Shown here piece after piece: positions 8,476 through 17,801 of a DNA stretch of 64,000 bases. The notes beneath the pieces are model-generated. The model made no database searches. It was not told where the DNA came from and saw only the letters and a list, made by a program, of their open reading frames with translations. The DNA comes from Micromonospora sp. HNM0581 (GTDB lineage Bacteria; Actinomycetota; Actinomycetes; Mycobacteriales; Micromonosporaceae): NCBI RefSeq assembly GCF_012726175.1, contig NZ_JAASAD010000013.1, positions 62,001-126,000 of the forward strand. Reading direction: 5' to 3'. Position 1 is the stretch's first letter. The number at the start of each line of letters is the position of its first letter. The position numbers and the translations under genes are program-made.

Positions 8476-9258
8476 TCAGTAGGTGGCCGTCGGGCGGCTC
8501 ACCGTACGCAGTTCGGACAGGGCGGAAGCGAAGCCGTGCAGCAGGTCCGTCGCCTCGGCCAGCCGGGCTGCCGCCGGATGCTCCGTCTCCGGGCGGTACT
8601 CCTCCGCCAGGTAACCGGCGGCGGCCACCACCAGTCGCTCGTACGCCGTCACACCGTTCTCCAACTGCCCGGTGAGCGCCCGGTGAGCCTCGGCCAGTGG
8701 CGGCTTCGCGTCGACCGGGGCGAGCCGGACCGCATGTTCGACGCTGGCGACCCGGCTGGCCAGGTCACGTAAAGACCGTTCAGCGGCGGAGGCCTCCGCG
8801 ACGGCCGGTTCGGCGAGGCCGGTCAGCCGGCCCGCCATGGACGCCATGGTCGCGGCGGCCCGGTCCAGACGCTCCCACGGCTGGGCGGCGGTGGTGCCGC
8901 GCAGCGCGGCCCGGGAGCGGACCCGACGCACCTCGGCCAGCACCCCGGCACCAGCGGGAAGCCGCTCCACGGCGGCGACCAGGCGGGCCCGGTTGCGGGC
9001 GGCCACCTGAGCCGCGTCGAGCGGCGGCGGAGCCGGCTGGGCGGCGAGTACGCGCAGGTCCACCCAGCGCCAAGCGGCCAGCGCGGTGGCCGCGCCCGCC
9101 GCGGCGGCCCAGGCCGCGTCACCGAGACCGAGACCGGCGTACGGGGTCAGCACGGCCGTGGCACCGCCGAGGCCACCGGCCAGGACGCTCCACCGCCGGG
9201 CGGAACCACGCAACCTGCTCAGCCTGCGGAAGTACCGGGTACGCTCGTCCGCCGCCAC
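8476..9258 (-). CDS. pspM: PspM-like membrane protein of the phage shock system
   Basis: The 260-residue protein has two hydrophobic segments near the N-terminus (about residues 23-45 and 47-70), then a long Ala/Arg/Glu-rich helical region. It directly follows pspA and clgR in the order clgR-pspA-pspM, the arrangement known from mycobacteria, where PspM anchors PspA at the membrane during envelope stress. The GTG start has GAGGAGG five bases upstream. Only 42 bases separate it from pspA, so the two are probably co-transcribed. The name rests on context and architecture as much as on sequence. Confidence 0.7.
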   Translation of the reverse strand: MAADERTRYFRRLSRLRGSARRWSVLAGGLGGATAVLTPYAGLGLGDAAWAAAAGAATALAAWRWVDLRVLAAQPAPPPLDAAQVAARNRARLVAAVERLPAGAGVLAEVRRVRSRAALRGTTAAQPWERLDRAAATMASMAGRLTGLAEPAVAEASAAERSLRDLASRVASVEHAVRLAPVDAKPPLAEAHRALTGQLENGVTAYERLVVAAAGYLAEEYRPETEHPAAARLAEATDLLHGFASALSELRTVSRPTATY

Positions 9259-9300
9259 CGTCGCCTCCTCGATTTCTCCGCTCAGCCGGCGATGTCCCGC

Positions 9301-10158
9301 TCAGCCGGCGTTCGTGGTGCCGCCGGTGCCGCGTTCACGGCTCATGCTGGTGCGGATCTCGTCGAGCCGAGCCACCGCCGGGTCAGCTGCGGCTGGCCGG
9401 TCGGCGGCGCCCTGGTCGGTGCCCGCACCGAGCTGCTCACCGGCCATGCTGGCGCGGATCTGGTCCAGCCGGGTGGCACCGGCCGAATCCAGGGCCGCCT
9501 GTTGGATCTCCAGCATCCGGCCCTCCGCCGAGTTGCCGGCCAACTCGGCCCGACCCATGGCGTTCGCGTAGCGGCGTTCGATGCGGTCGCGTACCTCGTC
9601 GAGGGTGGGGGTGCTGCCGGGGGCGGTGAGCGCCGACATCGACTCCAGCGACGCGGCGACGCTCTCCTGCATCTTGGCCTGCTCCAGTTGGCTGAGCAGC
9701 TTGGCGCGCTCGGCGAGCTTCTGCTGGAGGATCATCGAGTTGTTCTCCACCGCCCGGCGGGCCTGCCCGGCGGCGGCCAGCGCCTGGTCGTGCAGGGTCT
9801 TCAGGTCCTCTGCGGACTGCTCGGCGTTCACCAGCTGGGTGGCCAAGGTCTGTGCGGACTGCTCGTAGCGCCCAGCCTCGGTCTCGTCGCCCCTCGCACG
9901 GGCCTGGTCGGCCAGAACCAGTGCCTGGCGGGCATTTGCCTGCAACCGTTCGACGTCAGACATCTGCCGGGACAGCTTCATCTCGAGCTGACGCTGGTTA
10001 CCGATCACCGCGGCGGCCTGCTGAACGAGCGCCTGGTGCTGTCGGTGCGCCTCGTCGATGGCCTGCTGAAGCTGCACCTTCGGGTCGGCGTGCTCGTCGA
10101 TGCGGGCGCCGAAGAGCGCCATCAGGTACTTCCACCCCTTGACGAACGGGTTCGCCAT
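9301..10158 (-). CDS. pspA: PspA/IM30-family envelope stress protein
   Basis: The 285-residue protein opens with the family signature [20 protein letters not shown] followed by [17 protein letters not shown], then continuous alpha-helical coiled coil to about residue 200. Acidic and Gln-rich heptads ([20 protein letters not shown]) are typical. The last ~60 residues are a flexible tail with a repeated RLDQIRASM / RLDEIRTSM motif. Proteins of this family form ESCRT-III-like membrane rods that stabilise damaged membranes; in actinobacteria PspA also binds ClgR and restrains it. The gene sits between clgR and pspM in the same direction. Confidence 0.93.
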   Translation of the reverse strand: MANPFVKGWKYLMALFGARIDEHADPKVQLQQAIDEAHRQHQALVQQAAAVIGNQRQLEMKLSRQMSDVERLQANARQALVLADQARARGDETEAGRYEQSAQTLATQLVNAEQSAEDLKTLHDQALAAAGQARRAVENNSMILQQKLAERAKLLSQLEQAKMQESVAASLESMSALTAPGSTPTLDEVRDRIERRYANAMGRAELAGNSAEGRMLEIQQAALDSAGATRLDQIRASMAGEQLGAGTDQGAADRPAAADPAVARLDEIRTSMSRERGTGGTTNAG

Positions 10159-10341
10159 CTCCGCGGTATCCCCTCAATCACGTCGCTGCGCCTGCGCCAC
10201 CCCCGGGCAACCGGCTGGGTCACCGGCGGTGCTGGCTCCATCGTCCCAGCCAGGCGCCTACACGACATCCGTACCGGCGAGAGGGGCCTTCCGCGATCAA
10301 CCCTACGCGGCGCGAGCTACCGCGACCATCGGCCGCGAAGC

Positions 10342-10800
10342 TCAGGCGGCGCAGACCACGTCCCGGTCGCTGCGGTCGGTGGGCCGGACCCGGGCACTGC
10401 GCAGCGTGGCCTTGAGCGGTGAGTCCTGCCGCACGGAGACCGCGACGTTACCGTCCGAGGTGACCTGCCGTACGCCGCGACCGGTGGCCTTGGACGCCGG
10501 CGCGGCGGTGACCGGCGTCGACCCGGTGGGCTCGTCCTGCACCGGCACCAGCACGCCCGGCATGTGCTCGGCGAGTGCGACGGTGTCGCTGACCTCCCGC
10601 AACAGCTCGGAGAGGCGGGCTCCCAGTGCATCGCAGATCGCCGCGAGCAGTTCGCTTGAGGGCTCTTTCTGGCCGCGTTCGATCTCCGAGAGGTAGCCCA
10701 GGCTGACGTTCGCGGCGGACGAGACCTCACGCAGTGTGCGGTGCTGCCCCTGGCGGCGCGCCCGTAGTGCGTCACCGATCACCCGGCGTAGCAGGACCAT
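10342..10800 (-). CDS. clgR: ClgR-like XRE-family transcriptional regulator
   Basis: The 152-residue protein carries an N-terminal XRE helix-turn-helix at about residues 10-62 ([21 protein letters not shown], helix 3 reading the major groove), followed by a variable tail. The GGGGAGG site five to six bases before the ATG at 10800 fixes the start; the longer frame is spurious. ClgR controls clp protease genes and, in mycobacteria, the psp operon after envelope stress; PspA sequesters it. Position directly upstream of pspA-pspM supports the name. The 240 bp upstream, between clgR and cinA, is non-coding and should contain its promoter. The tail ends DVVCAA: an AA terminus can be a Clp degradation signal, consistent with the ClgR family. 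Confidence 0.88.
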   Translation of the reverse strand: MVLLRRVIGDALRARRQGQHRTLREVSSAANVSLGYLSEIERGQKEPSSELLAAICDALGARLSELLREVSDTVALAEHMPGVLVPVQDEPTGSTPVTAAPASKATGRGVRQVTSDGNVAVSVRQDSPLKATLRSARVRPTDRSDRDVVCAA

Positions 10801-11038
10801 CGCACCTCCCCTGAGGGACACAGTTCGTCCGGCCGACCGGCCTGCGGGAGCACCGGCTGTCGGAGCTTTCCCGCAACCGTACCCGCTGTACGCCGCCACG
10901 ACATCCCGCCCCGCCCGGTCATCCCACAGCAGCCGCTCGCCAGTCGACCGTTCCGTGGCGGCGAAGCTGCCCGACCGGCCGGTACGACGGCAACTGGGTA
11001 CGACGACCCGCCGGCACCACACATCGACGGCGGCAAGG

Positions 11039-11548
11039 TCAAGTCGGGTCGGGTGCATCGATCTGACCGGCGAGCAGACGCAGGGCCTCGGTGACGGCCG
11101 CACCGCGAATTTCGTCGCGACCGCCGTCGAGATCGAGCCGTCGCACCTCGGTGCCCTCCGGGCCGGCGACCGCGACGAAGACCAACCCGACCGGCTTACC
11201 GTCCTGGGATCCGGGGCCAGCCACACCGGTGGTGGCCACACCCCAGTCGGCGCCGCAGCGCCGCCGTCCCCCCTCGGCGAGCGCCCTCGCCACGTCGGCG
11301 TCGACCGGCCCGCGCTCCGCCAGCAACTCCGCCGACACGCCGGCCAGCTGTTCCTTCAGCTCCGTGGCGTAGACCACCAGCCCACCCCGGTAGACGACGC
11401 TCGCTCCGGCGATCTCCACGATCGTGGCCGCCAGTAGGCCCCCGGTCAGCGACTCGACGGTGGCGAACGTCTCCTGCCGCTCAGCGAGACGGTGCACCAC
11501 GCCCGCTGCTGCGGCACCCATCGCACCCTCGCCCTCGCGTACCCCCAT
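11039..11548 (-). CDS. CinA C-terminal domain protein (nicotinamide-nucleotide amidohydrolase)
   Basis: About 169 residues, consisting of the CinA/PncC amidase domain alone. Family motifs are the catalytic-serine block [12 protein letters not shown], the [12 protein letters not shown] segment and [11 protein letters not shown]. The domain hydrolyses nicotinamide mononucleotide to nicotinate mononucleotide in pyridine nucleotide recycling; actinobacterial copies upstream of recA/clgR are often annotated competence-damage inducible. Three ATGs are possible (11557, 11548, 11521); the middle one has GGGAAGG at a workable distance, and the last has GAGGG, so the start is uncertain. It follows pgsA by about 55 bases and likely shares its transcript. 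Confidence 0.87.
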   Translation of the reverse strand: MGVREGEGAMGAAAAGVVHRLAERQETFATVESLTGGLLAATIVEIAGASVVYRGGLVVYATELKEQLAGVSAELLAERGPVDADVARALAEGGRRRCGADWGVATTGVAGPGSQDGKPVGLVFVAVAGPEGTEVRRLDLDGGRDEIRGAAVTEALRLLAGQIDAPDPT

Positions 11549-11602
11549 GATCTGCATCCTTCCCGGGACCGGGCCGGTCCACGCGTCGCAACGCCGGGCG
11601 CC

Positions 11603-12271
11603 TCACCTCGGGGTGCGGCGCAGCCGCGCGGCCTGAGCGACGTAGTCCAGCCCGGTCACCAGGGTGACCGCCACCGCCGCACCCATGAGCCAGGGCCCGA
11701 TCGGAGTCAGGGCGGCCGGCATCGGCCACAGGTACCACGTGATGGCCAGTATCTGGAGCGCGGTCTTGGCCTTCCCACCCCGGCTCGCGGCGATCACGCC
11801 GCGCCGGATCACCCAGAACCTCAGCGCCGTGATCCCGAGCTCCCGGGCGAGGATGACCGCCGTCACCCACCAGGGCAACCGGTCGTACCAGGACAACAGC
11901 AGCAGGGCGGCACCGGTGAGCGCCTTGTCGGCGATCGGGTCGGCCACCTTGCCTACCGCGGTGACAAGCGCGAACCTCCGGGCGATCCACCCGTCGACCA
12001 GATCCGTCACCGAGGCCACCGCGAAGATCACGCAGGCGACGACCTGCCAGCCGGCGTGGATCATCCCGGACACGGCCACCGAGGCGGCGAAGACCGGTAC
12101 GAGCACCAGCCGCAACGCGGTGAGGGCGTTGGCGGCGTTGACCACGGGTACCCGGGCCACCACGGGCACCGGCGGCGACTCCGACGCCCCGGTCATCGGA
12201 TCGCCCTGCTCGACTGACGCCCCCGGCACCGCACCTCGTGCTTCTCCCGCCTCGTCCCGACCCGCCGTCAC
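11603..12271 (-). CDS. pgsA: CDP-diacylglycerol-glycerol-3-phosphate 3-phosphatidyltransferase
   Basis: The 222-residue integral membrane enzyme makes phosphatidylglycerol phosphate, the committed step towards phosphatidylglycerol and cardiolipin. The CDP-alcohol phosphotransferase motif is complete: D90, D93-G94, A97-R98, G107, D111 and D115 ([10 protein letters not shown] then GKVADPIAD). Four to six hydrophobic helices surround it. The first ~40 residues are a Pro/Ala-rich extension. Its ATG overlaps the rimO stop by four bases (ATGA), indicating translational coupling. The rimO-pgsA-cinA-clgR order is common in actinomycetes. Confidence 0.93.
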   Translation of the reverse strand: MTAGRDEAGEARGAVPGASVEQGDPMTGASESPPVPVVARVPVVNAANALTALRLVLVPVFAASVAVSGMIHAGWQVVACVIFAVASVTDLVDGWIARRFALVTAVGKVADPIADKALTGAALLLLSWYDRLPWWVTAVILARELGITALRFWVIRRGVIAASRGGKAKTALQILAITWYLWPMPAALTPIGPWLMGAAVAVTLVTGLDYVAQAARLRRTPR

Positions 12272-13755
12272 CGCGTCGCGCCGGGCGCGGCGGAGATCAT
12301 CTCATCCGGCACGGCGAGCAGGTCGACGCCCTCGGTACCCGTCACCGTGGCCCGGACCAGGTCGCCAGGACGCAACGCGGCCAGATCGACACCGCCGCCC
12401 TCCGGTACGACCAGGGTGGTCGACCCGTCCACCTCCGGTGCCTGGTGTGCGGCCCGCCCCTCGACGACACCACCGTCGACCGAGTCGACGAGCACCTCCA
12501 CCGTCGAGCCGAGGCGGTCCTCGGCCCGCTGCGAACACAACTCGTCGGCGAGCGCGCTGAGCCGGTCGTACCGACGTTTGACGGTCGCGGCGGAAACCTT
12601 GCCCGACAGACCGGCGGCCTCCGTGCCGTCCTCGTCGCTGTAGTCGAAGACGCCGATCGCGTCGAGCCGGGCCTCGGTGAGGAACCGCACCAGCTCGTCG
12701 ACATCGCCCCGGGTCTCGCCAGGGAACCCGACGATGAAGTTGCTGCGGGCACCCGCCTCCGGCGCCAACCGCCGGGCGGTGGCCAGCAGCTCCAGGAACC
12801 GGTCGGTGGAGCCGAATCGACGCATCCGGCGCAGCACCGGCTCGCTGGAATGCTGAAACGACAGGTCGAAGTAGGGGGCCACCCCCGGCGTGCCGGCGAT
12901 CGCCTCGATCAACCCGGGTCGGGTCTCGGCCGGCTGCAGGTAGCTGGCCCGGACCCGGACGATGCCCTCGACGGCGGCGAGCTGCGGCAGCAGCTTCTCC
13001 AGGGCACGCGGGTCACCCAGGTCCTTGCCGTACGACGTCGAGTTCTCGCTGACCAGCACCAGTTCCCGGACACCACTCTTGGCCAGCCACTCGGCCTCGG
13101 CGAGCAACTCGTCCGGGGTACGGGAGACGAAGGCGCCCCGGAAGGCGGGGATGGCACAGAACGCGCACCGCCTGTCGCAGCCACTCGCCAACTTCAGCGA
13201 GGCCACCGGACCGTTGTCCAACCGGCGACGCAACACCGTACGCAGGTGGGCCGGGGTGTGCTCGTCCACGTCGGCGCCTCGGCCGTGTCCGGGCAGGGAG
13301 ACCGTCGTGTCGCGCCGCGCGACCGGGGTCAACGGCAGCAGCTCACGCCGGTCGCGCGGGGTGTGCGCGGCGACCTCCCGACCGGCGACCACCGCGTCCA
13401 GCCGAGCGGCGATGTCGGGATAGTCGTCGAAGCTGAGCACCGCCTGCGCCTCGGGGAGGCTATCGGCCAACTCCCGGCCGTACCGCTCGGCCATGCAGCC
13501 GGCGGCCACCACCTTCGCGCCGGTGTCCGCGGCAGCCAGCAACGTCTGGATGGAGTCCTGCTTTGCCTTCTCTACGAACCCGCACGTGTTCACGACCACC
13601 ACGTCGGCGCCCTCGCCGTCGGTGGTCACCTGCCAGCCGTCGGCGTGCAGCCGGGCGGCCAGCTCCTCCGAGTCGACCTCGTTGCGGGCACAGCCGAGGG
13701 TCAGCAGCGCGACCCGGCGAGCATCGGGGGAAGGCGAGGAGGTGGCAGACACCAT
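12268..13755 (-). CDS. rimO: Ribosomal protein S12 methylthiotransferase
   Basis: This 495-residue radical SAM enzyme adds a methylthio group to the conserved aspartate of ribosomal protein S12. Domains run in the usual order: UPF0004 N-terminal domain with cluster-binding Cys22, Cys58 and Cys87 ([26 protein letters not shown]), radical SAM core with CDRRCAFC (Cys193, Cys197, Cys200), and a C-terminal TRAM domain (about 430-495). The [10 protein letters not shown] motif distinguishes RimO from MiaB. An insert of about 40 residues between the first two domains (about 125-170) is typical of actinobacteria. The ATG at 13755 is preferred over the frame start at 13803 since the family begins close to the RVALLTLGC strand. 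Confidence 0.94.
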   Translation of the reverse strand: MVSATSSPSPDARRVALLTLGCARNEVDSEELAARLHADGWQVTTDGEGADVVVVNTCGFVEKAKQDSIQTLLAAADTGAKVVAAGCMAERYGRELADSLPEAQAVLSFDDYPDIAARLDAVVAGREVAAHTPRDRRELLPLTPVARRDTTVSLPGHGRGADVDEHTPAHLRTVLRRRLDNGPVASLKLASGCDRRCAFCAIPAFRGAFVSRTPDELLAEAEWLAKSGVRELVLVSENSTSYGKDLGDPRALEKLLPQLAAVEGIVRVRASYLQPAETRPGLIEAIAGTPGVAPYFDLSFQHSSEPVLRRMRRFGSTDRFLELLATARRLAPEAGARSNFIVGFPGETRGDVDELVRFLTEARLDAIGVFDYSDEDGTEAAGLSGKVSAATVKRRYDRLSALADELCSQRAEDRLGSTVEVLVDSVDGGVVEGRAAHQAPEVDGSTTLVVPEGGGVDLAALRPGDLVRATVTGTEGVDLLAVPDEMISAAPGATR

Positions 13756-13962
13756 CCGAGGGTACCGGGCGACGATGTCCGCACCGGCGACGGCGGTCCG
13801 CACCGGGTCCGGTCAGACCGCCGTGGCGAGGATCTGCACTACCCGGTCGAGCAGGAAGACATCGGCAGCTGAAGTGGACTTCAGGTCCACGTCCGGTGAT
13901 CCGTCTCACCCGGCCGGCCGCCAGCCCGCTGCTACGGTCGGTCGTGGCGGCCCGCGTGGCCG

Positions 13963-14014
13963 CCCCGGACGAGTCGTGGGCGTACCCGGTCAGGCCAAGA
14001 CGCCCCGCACGACG
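13963..14014 (+). promoter_or_regulatory. Guanidine-III riboswitch (ykkC-III)
   Basis: The stretch contains the ykkC-III landmarks in order: CCGGACGAG, then GGCGTACCCGGTCAGG, then CAAGACGCC. A stem forms from TCGTG (13974-13978) with CACGA (14008-14012) and GGCGT (13979-13983) with ACGCC (14000-14004). The 5' CCGG (13965-13968) can pair with CCGG in the hairpin loop to give the pseudoknot that binds guanidinium. It lies about 50 bases upstream of an SMR exporter gene on the same strand, the usual partner of this class. Such class III switches act on translation; a GAGAAGG ribosome site lies a little downstream at about 14050. Confidence 0.85.
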
Positions 14015-14064
14015 ACGTCTCGTCCCGGCTGTGTCGGCCGGGCCACTGCTGAGAAGGTGACCTG

Positions 14065-14379
14065 ATGGCCTGGATCGTGCTGGTGCTCTCCGGACTGTTC
14101 GAAACAGCATGGGCCATCGCCCTGGACCGGTCCGCCGGCTTCACCCGACCCGCCGCTTCCGTCGTTTTCGCGATCACGCTGGTACTGAGCATGGCCGGAC
14201 TGGCGTACGCGCTACGGGAGATCCCGGTCGGCACCGGCTACGCGGTGTGGGTCGGTATCGGCGCGGTAGGCACCGCCGTCGTCGGCATGGTGACGCTCGG
14301 CGAGCCGGCCAACCTGCCTCGGCTGCTCAGCCTGTTGCTCGTGGTGGCCGGCGTGATCGGGCTCAAGCTGTTCCACTGA
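14065..14379 (+). CDS. SMR-family guanidinium exporter (Gdx/SugE type)
   Basis: The 104-residue protein has four transmembrane helices filling almost the whole chain. Glu13 in helix 1 (LSGLFETAWAIAL) is the essential proton/substrate carboxylate, and W16 three residues later plus GTGYAVWVGIGAVGT in helix 3 match the Gdx/SugE subgroup instead of EmrE-like drug pumps. It should work as a dual-topology dimer that exports guanidinium in exchange for protons. The upstream guanidine-III riboswitch independently supports that substrate. AGAAGG lies before the ATG. Confidence 0.93.
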   Translation: MAWIVLVLSGLFETAWAIALDRSAGFTRPAASVVFAITLVLSMAGLAYALREIPVGTGYAVWVGIGAVGTAVVGMVTLGEPANLPRLLSLLLVVAGVIGLKLFH

Positions 14380-14453
14380 CCGGGGGCGTGACGGACGTCC
14401 GTAGTGGGTAGAGATCGAACGGCATACCTGAGACTCACCCAGTGGAGGAAGAA

Positions 14454-14681
14454 ATGGCCACCAGCACCGTCCGCTCGACCAGCGCCGCCCGCATCTGCAC
14501 CATCGTGGGCTTCGTGTGCGCGGTACTCGCCCTGCTACTCAACCCGATCCTCTTCGGAGTCATCGGTCTGGTCCTCGGCGTCGTCGGCGCGGTACTCGGT
14601 GACAAGCCACTCGGCTGGTACGCCGCAGCGGCCAACGTGGTCGCCATGGTGCTGAGCATCCTGGTCCTCAGCGCACTCTGA
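14454..14681 (+). CDS. Small membrane protein, function unknown
   Basis: The 75-residue protein consists of a short polar N-terminus and two or three hydrophobic helices (about 15-35, 36-52, 55-75) rich in Leu, Val and Gly with a GxxGxxxGxxGxxxG-type packing pattern (GVIGLVLGVVGAVLG). GGAGGAAGAA immediately precedes the ATG at 14454. It resembles the DUF4190-like small membrane proteins of actinobacteria in layout, but no function can be assigned. It lies 75 bases after the guanidinium exporter and may be read through from it. A strong terminator follows. Confidence 0.75.
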   Translation: MATSTVRSTSAARICTIVGFVCAVLALLLNPILFGVIGLVLGVVGAVLGDKPLGWYAAAANVVAMVLSILVLSAL

Positions 14682-14692
14682 CCACACGACCT

Positions 14693-14723
14693 GACGGCCC
14701 GCCGCGCCCCGTGGCGGGCCGTC
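14693..14723. terminator. Rho-independent-type terminator hairpin
   Basis: A perfect 11-bp stem, GACGGCCCGCC (14693-14703) and GGCGGGCCGTC (14713-14723), encloses a 9-base loop. It lies between the convergent small membrane gene and ftsK and can serve both strands. Confidence 0.8.
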
Positions 14724-14765
14724 GCCGTACGCGGGAACTGCTCGCCGGTCACCGGGGACACCGGC

Positions 14766-17210
14766 TCAGCCGTCACCACCTCGCAGACCCTCCAGGACCT
14801 CGTCCAGTTCGTCCGGCTTCACCAGCACGTCGCGCGCCTTGGAGCCCTCCGACGGGCCGACCACCCCCCGGGTCTCCATCAGGTCCATCAGCCGGCCGGC
14901 CTTGGCGAAGCCGACCCGCAGCTTGCGTTGCAACATCGAGGTCGAGCCGAACTGCGAGGTGACCACCAGTTCGACCGCCTGCACGAGCAGGTCCAGGTCA
15001 TCGCCGATGTCCTCGTCGATCTTCTTCTTGCTGTCCTGCGCGGGCGTCAGCACGTCCGGACGGAACTCCGGCTCGCGCTGGTCCTTGCAGAACTTCACCA
15101 CGTCGTTGATCTCGCGTTCGGTGACCCAGGCGCCCTGGATCCGCACCGGCTTCGAGGCACCCATCGGCAGGAACAATCCGTCACCCCGACCGAGCAGCTT
15201 CTCCGCGCCCGGCTGGTCGAGGATGACCCGGGAATCCGCCAACGACGAGGTGGCGAATGCCAGCCGGGACGGCACGTTGGCCTTGATCAGGCCGGTCACC
15301 ACGTCGACCGAGGGCCGTTGGGTAGCGAGCACCAGATGAATGCCGGCGGCCCGGGCAAGCTGGGTGATCCGTACGATCGAGTCCTCGACGTCGCGCGGGG
15401 CGACCATCATGAGGTCGGCCAACTCGTCCACGATCACCAGTAGGTACGGGTACGGGCGCAGCTCGCGTTCGCTGCCCGGTGGCGCCTTGATCTCGCCGTT
15501 GCGCACCTTCCGGTTGAAGTCGTCGATGTGCCGGACCCCGTTCGCGGCGAGATCGTCGTAACGCATGTCCATTTCACGGACGACCCACTCCAGCGAGTCG
15601 GCTGCCTTCTTGGCGTTCGTCACGATCGGCGTGACCAGGTGCGGGATCCCCTCGTAACCGGTCATCTCGACCCGCTTCGGGTCGATCAGCAGCAGACGCA
15701 CCTCGTCCGGCGTGGCGCGGGTCAGAATGGACATGAGCAGGCTGTTGAGGCAGCTCGACTTGCCGGCTCCGGTGGCACCCGCGATCAGGATGTGCGGCAT
15801 CTTCGCCAGATTGGCCACCACGTAGCCACCCTCGATGTCCTTACCGAGAGCGACCACCATCGGATGGTGGTCAGCGGTGGCGGAACGCGAGCGCAGCACG
15901 TCCCCCAACGCCACGTTCTCCGGGTCGGTGTTCGGGATCTCCACACCTACGGCACTCTTACCCGGGATCGGGCTGAGGATGCGTACGTCCGGCGACTTCA
16001 CCGCGTACGCGATGTTGCGGGAGAGCTGGGTGATCCGCTCGACCTTGACGCCGTGGCCAAGCTCCACCTCGTACCGGGTGACCGTCGGCCCACGGGTGAA
16101 ACCCGTCACCGCCGCGTCCACGGCGAACTGGTCGAAGACACCGGTGAGTGCGGCGATCACCTCGTCGTTGGCTTTGCTGCGGGTCTTCGGCGCGGCCCCG
16201 CTGCCCAGCATGTTCGACGGCGGCAGCGTGTAGTCGCCGGCCAGCCCGGTCAACGCCAGCTGCTCGGCCCGGGTCGGCGCGGGCGAGTGCTCCGGCGGCT
16301 CGGCGGGCTTGCGGCTGGCCGGCACCCGGGACGGCGCCTTCCGCGGCAGGACCATCGTCTCCTGAAGATCTGCGCCGTCCGGGTCGTCGAACTCGTCCGG
16401 GTCGACCCGAGGGGCCGCCCGCTTGGCGGGACGCCGACGGGTCGGCGTGGACGCCTCCGCCGGCTCCGTCTCGTCCGGCCCGACCACGCCACCGGCCAAC
16501 AACCCGAGCCGCTCGGGGATCTTGTTGATCGGCGTCGCGGTGACCACCAGGAGACCGAACACCAGCAGCAGGACCAGCAGCGGCACCGCCACCCAGGCGG
16601 TGACCGCACGCTCCAGCACGCTGCCCACCCCGGCGCCGACCAGGCCACCGGCGAAGTCCCGCTCACCCGGACCCGCCGGCTGCTGGCCGATGTGCAGCAG
16701 CGCTGCGGTGGCGACCAGCATGGAACCCCAGCCGACCAACCCCCGCCCCCGGTGCTCGGGATCGCCGGGCTCCCGCATCAGCCGCCAGGCACCGATGCCC
16801 AACAGCACCGGCACCACGATGGAGATGGCGCCGAGGAAGAGACGCACCGTGTCGGCCAGCCGGGCACCGACCGGGCCGGCCGCCGAGAACCAGATCGCGC
16901 CGGCACCGAGCAGGGCGAGACCGATGAGCAGTAGACCGGCACCGTCACGGCGGTGCTCCGGGTCGAGGTCGCGGGCGGATGCGGCCTGCCGACCGGCGGC
17001 CCGCACCGCCCAGCCGACCCCGTGGGCCAGGCCCATCCACAGTGCCTGCACGGCACGACCGACGTACCCGGCGAGGCCCGGAGCCTTCGTCGACGTCCGG
17101 CGCCGCACCGGAGCACGGGTCTTCTTGGCCGGCTGGCGGGCACGACTGTTGGCACTGCCACGCGGCGACGCGCCGCGCCGCCGACTCGCCTGAGGGGTAC
17201 GGCCCGCCAT
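14766..17210 (-). CDS. ftsK: DNA translocase FtsK/SpoIIIE
   Basis: The 814-residue protein pumps chromosomal DNA through the division septum. The N-terminus is very basic (ASRRRGASPRGS), then four or five membrane helices occupy about residues 60-235. A Pro/Glu/Arg-rich linker follows (about 240-330). The motor has a Walker A GATGAGKSS with Lys484 and a Walker B with LLVIVDELADLMM. The C-terminal gamma domain (about 745-814) has the winged-helix SMLQRKLRVGFAKAGRLMDLME that reads polar KOPS-like sites. The ATG at 17210 is chosen since the protein begins in the family's basic segment; the longer frame is not plausible. The ribosome site is weak. Confidence 0.94.
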   Translation of the reverse strand: MAGRTPQASRRRGASPRGSANSRARQPAKKTRAPVRRRTSTKAPGLAGYVGRAVQALWMGLAHGVGWAVRAAGRQAASARDLDPEHRRDGAGLLLIGLALLGAGAIWFSAAGPVGARLADTVRLFLGAISIVVPVLLGIGAWRLMREPGDPEHRGRGLVGWGSMLVATAALLHIGQQPAGPGERDFAGGLVGAGVGSVLERAVTAWVAVPLLVLLLVFGLLVVTATPINKIPERLGLLAGGVVGPDETEPAEASTPTRRRPAKRAAPRVDPDEFDDPDGADLQETMVLPRKAPSRVPASRKPAEPPEHSPAPTRAEQLALTGLAGDYTLPPSNMLGSGAAPKTRSKANDEVIAALTGVFDQFAVDAAVTGFTRGPTVTRYEVELGHGVKVERITQLSRNIAYAVKSPDVRILSPIPGKSAVGVEIPNTDPENVALGDVLRSRSATADHHPMVVALGKDIEGGYVVANLAKMPHILIAGATGAGKSSCLNSLLMSILTRATPDEVRLLLIDPKRVEMTGYEGIPHLVTPIVTNAKKAADSLEWVVREMDMRYDDLAANGVRHIDDFNRKVRNGEIKAPPGSERELRPYPYLLVIVDELADLMMVAPRDVEDSIVRITQLARAAGIHLVLATQRPSVDVVTGLIKANVPSRLAFATSSLADSRVILDQPGAEKLLGRGDGLFLPMGASKPVRIQGAWVTEREINDVVKFCKDQREPEFRPDVLTPAQDSKKKIDEDIGDDLDLLVQAVELVVTSQFGSTSMLQRKLRVGFAKAGRLMDLMETRGVVGPSEGSKARDVLVKPDELDEVLEGLRGGDG

Positions 17211-17321
17211 AGCATCACCGTAACGGCGAGCCGGGCGATCCGCCGGCCATCCTGGTCGCTCCGCGTGTCGCAACGCGGCGCTTGCCACCTGCCGTGATAT
17301 TCGCCGTACGAGGGGGTGCCG

Positions 17322-17801
17322 ATGGGTTCGCCGGAAGCCGACGACCGTACCGGCGACCCGTTGGCGGGTCACCCGTCCACGCTGCGGCCATTGACCCGGG
17401 AACTCGTCGCCGCCGTGCTGCGCCACCGCGGGCACACCGTTGCCGGCGGGGCCGACGGCGCGCTGGTCGGCAGGTGGGCGCAGGGACACATCTGGTTCCT
17501 CCGGGCCGGGGACGACGGTGAACTGCTCCAGGTACGCACCGTCGCCGCCCACGCCTTCGCGACCGAGGACGTGCCCTGGCTACACGACTTCTGCAACACC
17601 TGGAACCGCGACCGGTTCTGGCCGAAAGCGTTCGTCCACGTCGACGACGGCGGCCGAGCTCGGGTCTGTGGCGAGGTGACCACCGACCTGGAACGGGGCG
17701 TCACGCCGCACCAGCTGGACCGGCTGCTCGACCGTGGTATTTCGGCTGGCTGCCGGCTGGCTGCCGAGGTCGGCCGGCTGGCCGGGACGAGACGCCGGTG
17801 A
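17322..17801 (+). CDS. YbjN-domain protein
   Basis: The 159-residue protein has a YbjN fold (about residues 25-150), the fold shared with type III secretion chaperones. The landmark is DFCNTWNRDRFWPKAFVHVDD followed by VCGEVTTDLERGVTPHQLDRLL. The ATG at 17322 has GAGGGGG six bases upstream; a GTG six bases earlier is less likely. The 3' end overlaps the next gene by four bases (GTGA), so the two YbjN proteins are translationally coupled. The family's role is unknown; some members affect motility and stress tolerance in other bacteria. Confidence 0.82.
   Translation: MGSPEADDRTGDPLAGHPSTLRPLTRELVAAVLRHRGHTVAGGADGALVGRWAQGHIWFLRAGDDGELLQVRTVAAHAFATEDVPWLHDFCNTWNRDRFWPKAFVHVDDGGRARVCGEVTTDLERGVTPHQLDRLLDRGISAGCRLAAEVGRLAGTRRR

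Noticed and set aside
10801-11038. Candidate small coding frames in the clgR-cinA gap
   Set aside because: They are Arg/Gly/Pro-rich without ribosome sites; the gap is better read as the clgR promoter region. A ClgR-like operator was looked for but no convincing site was seen.
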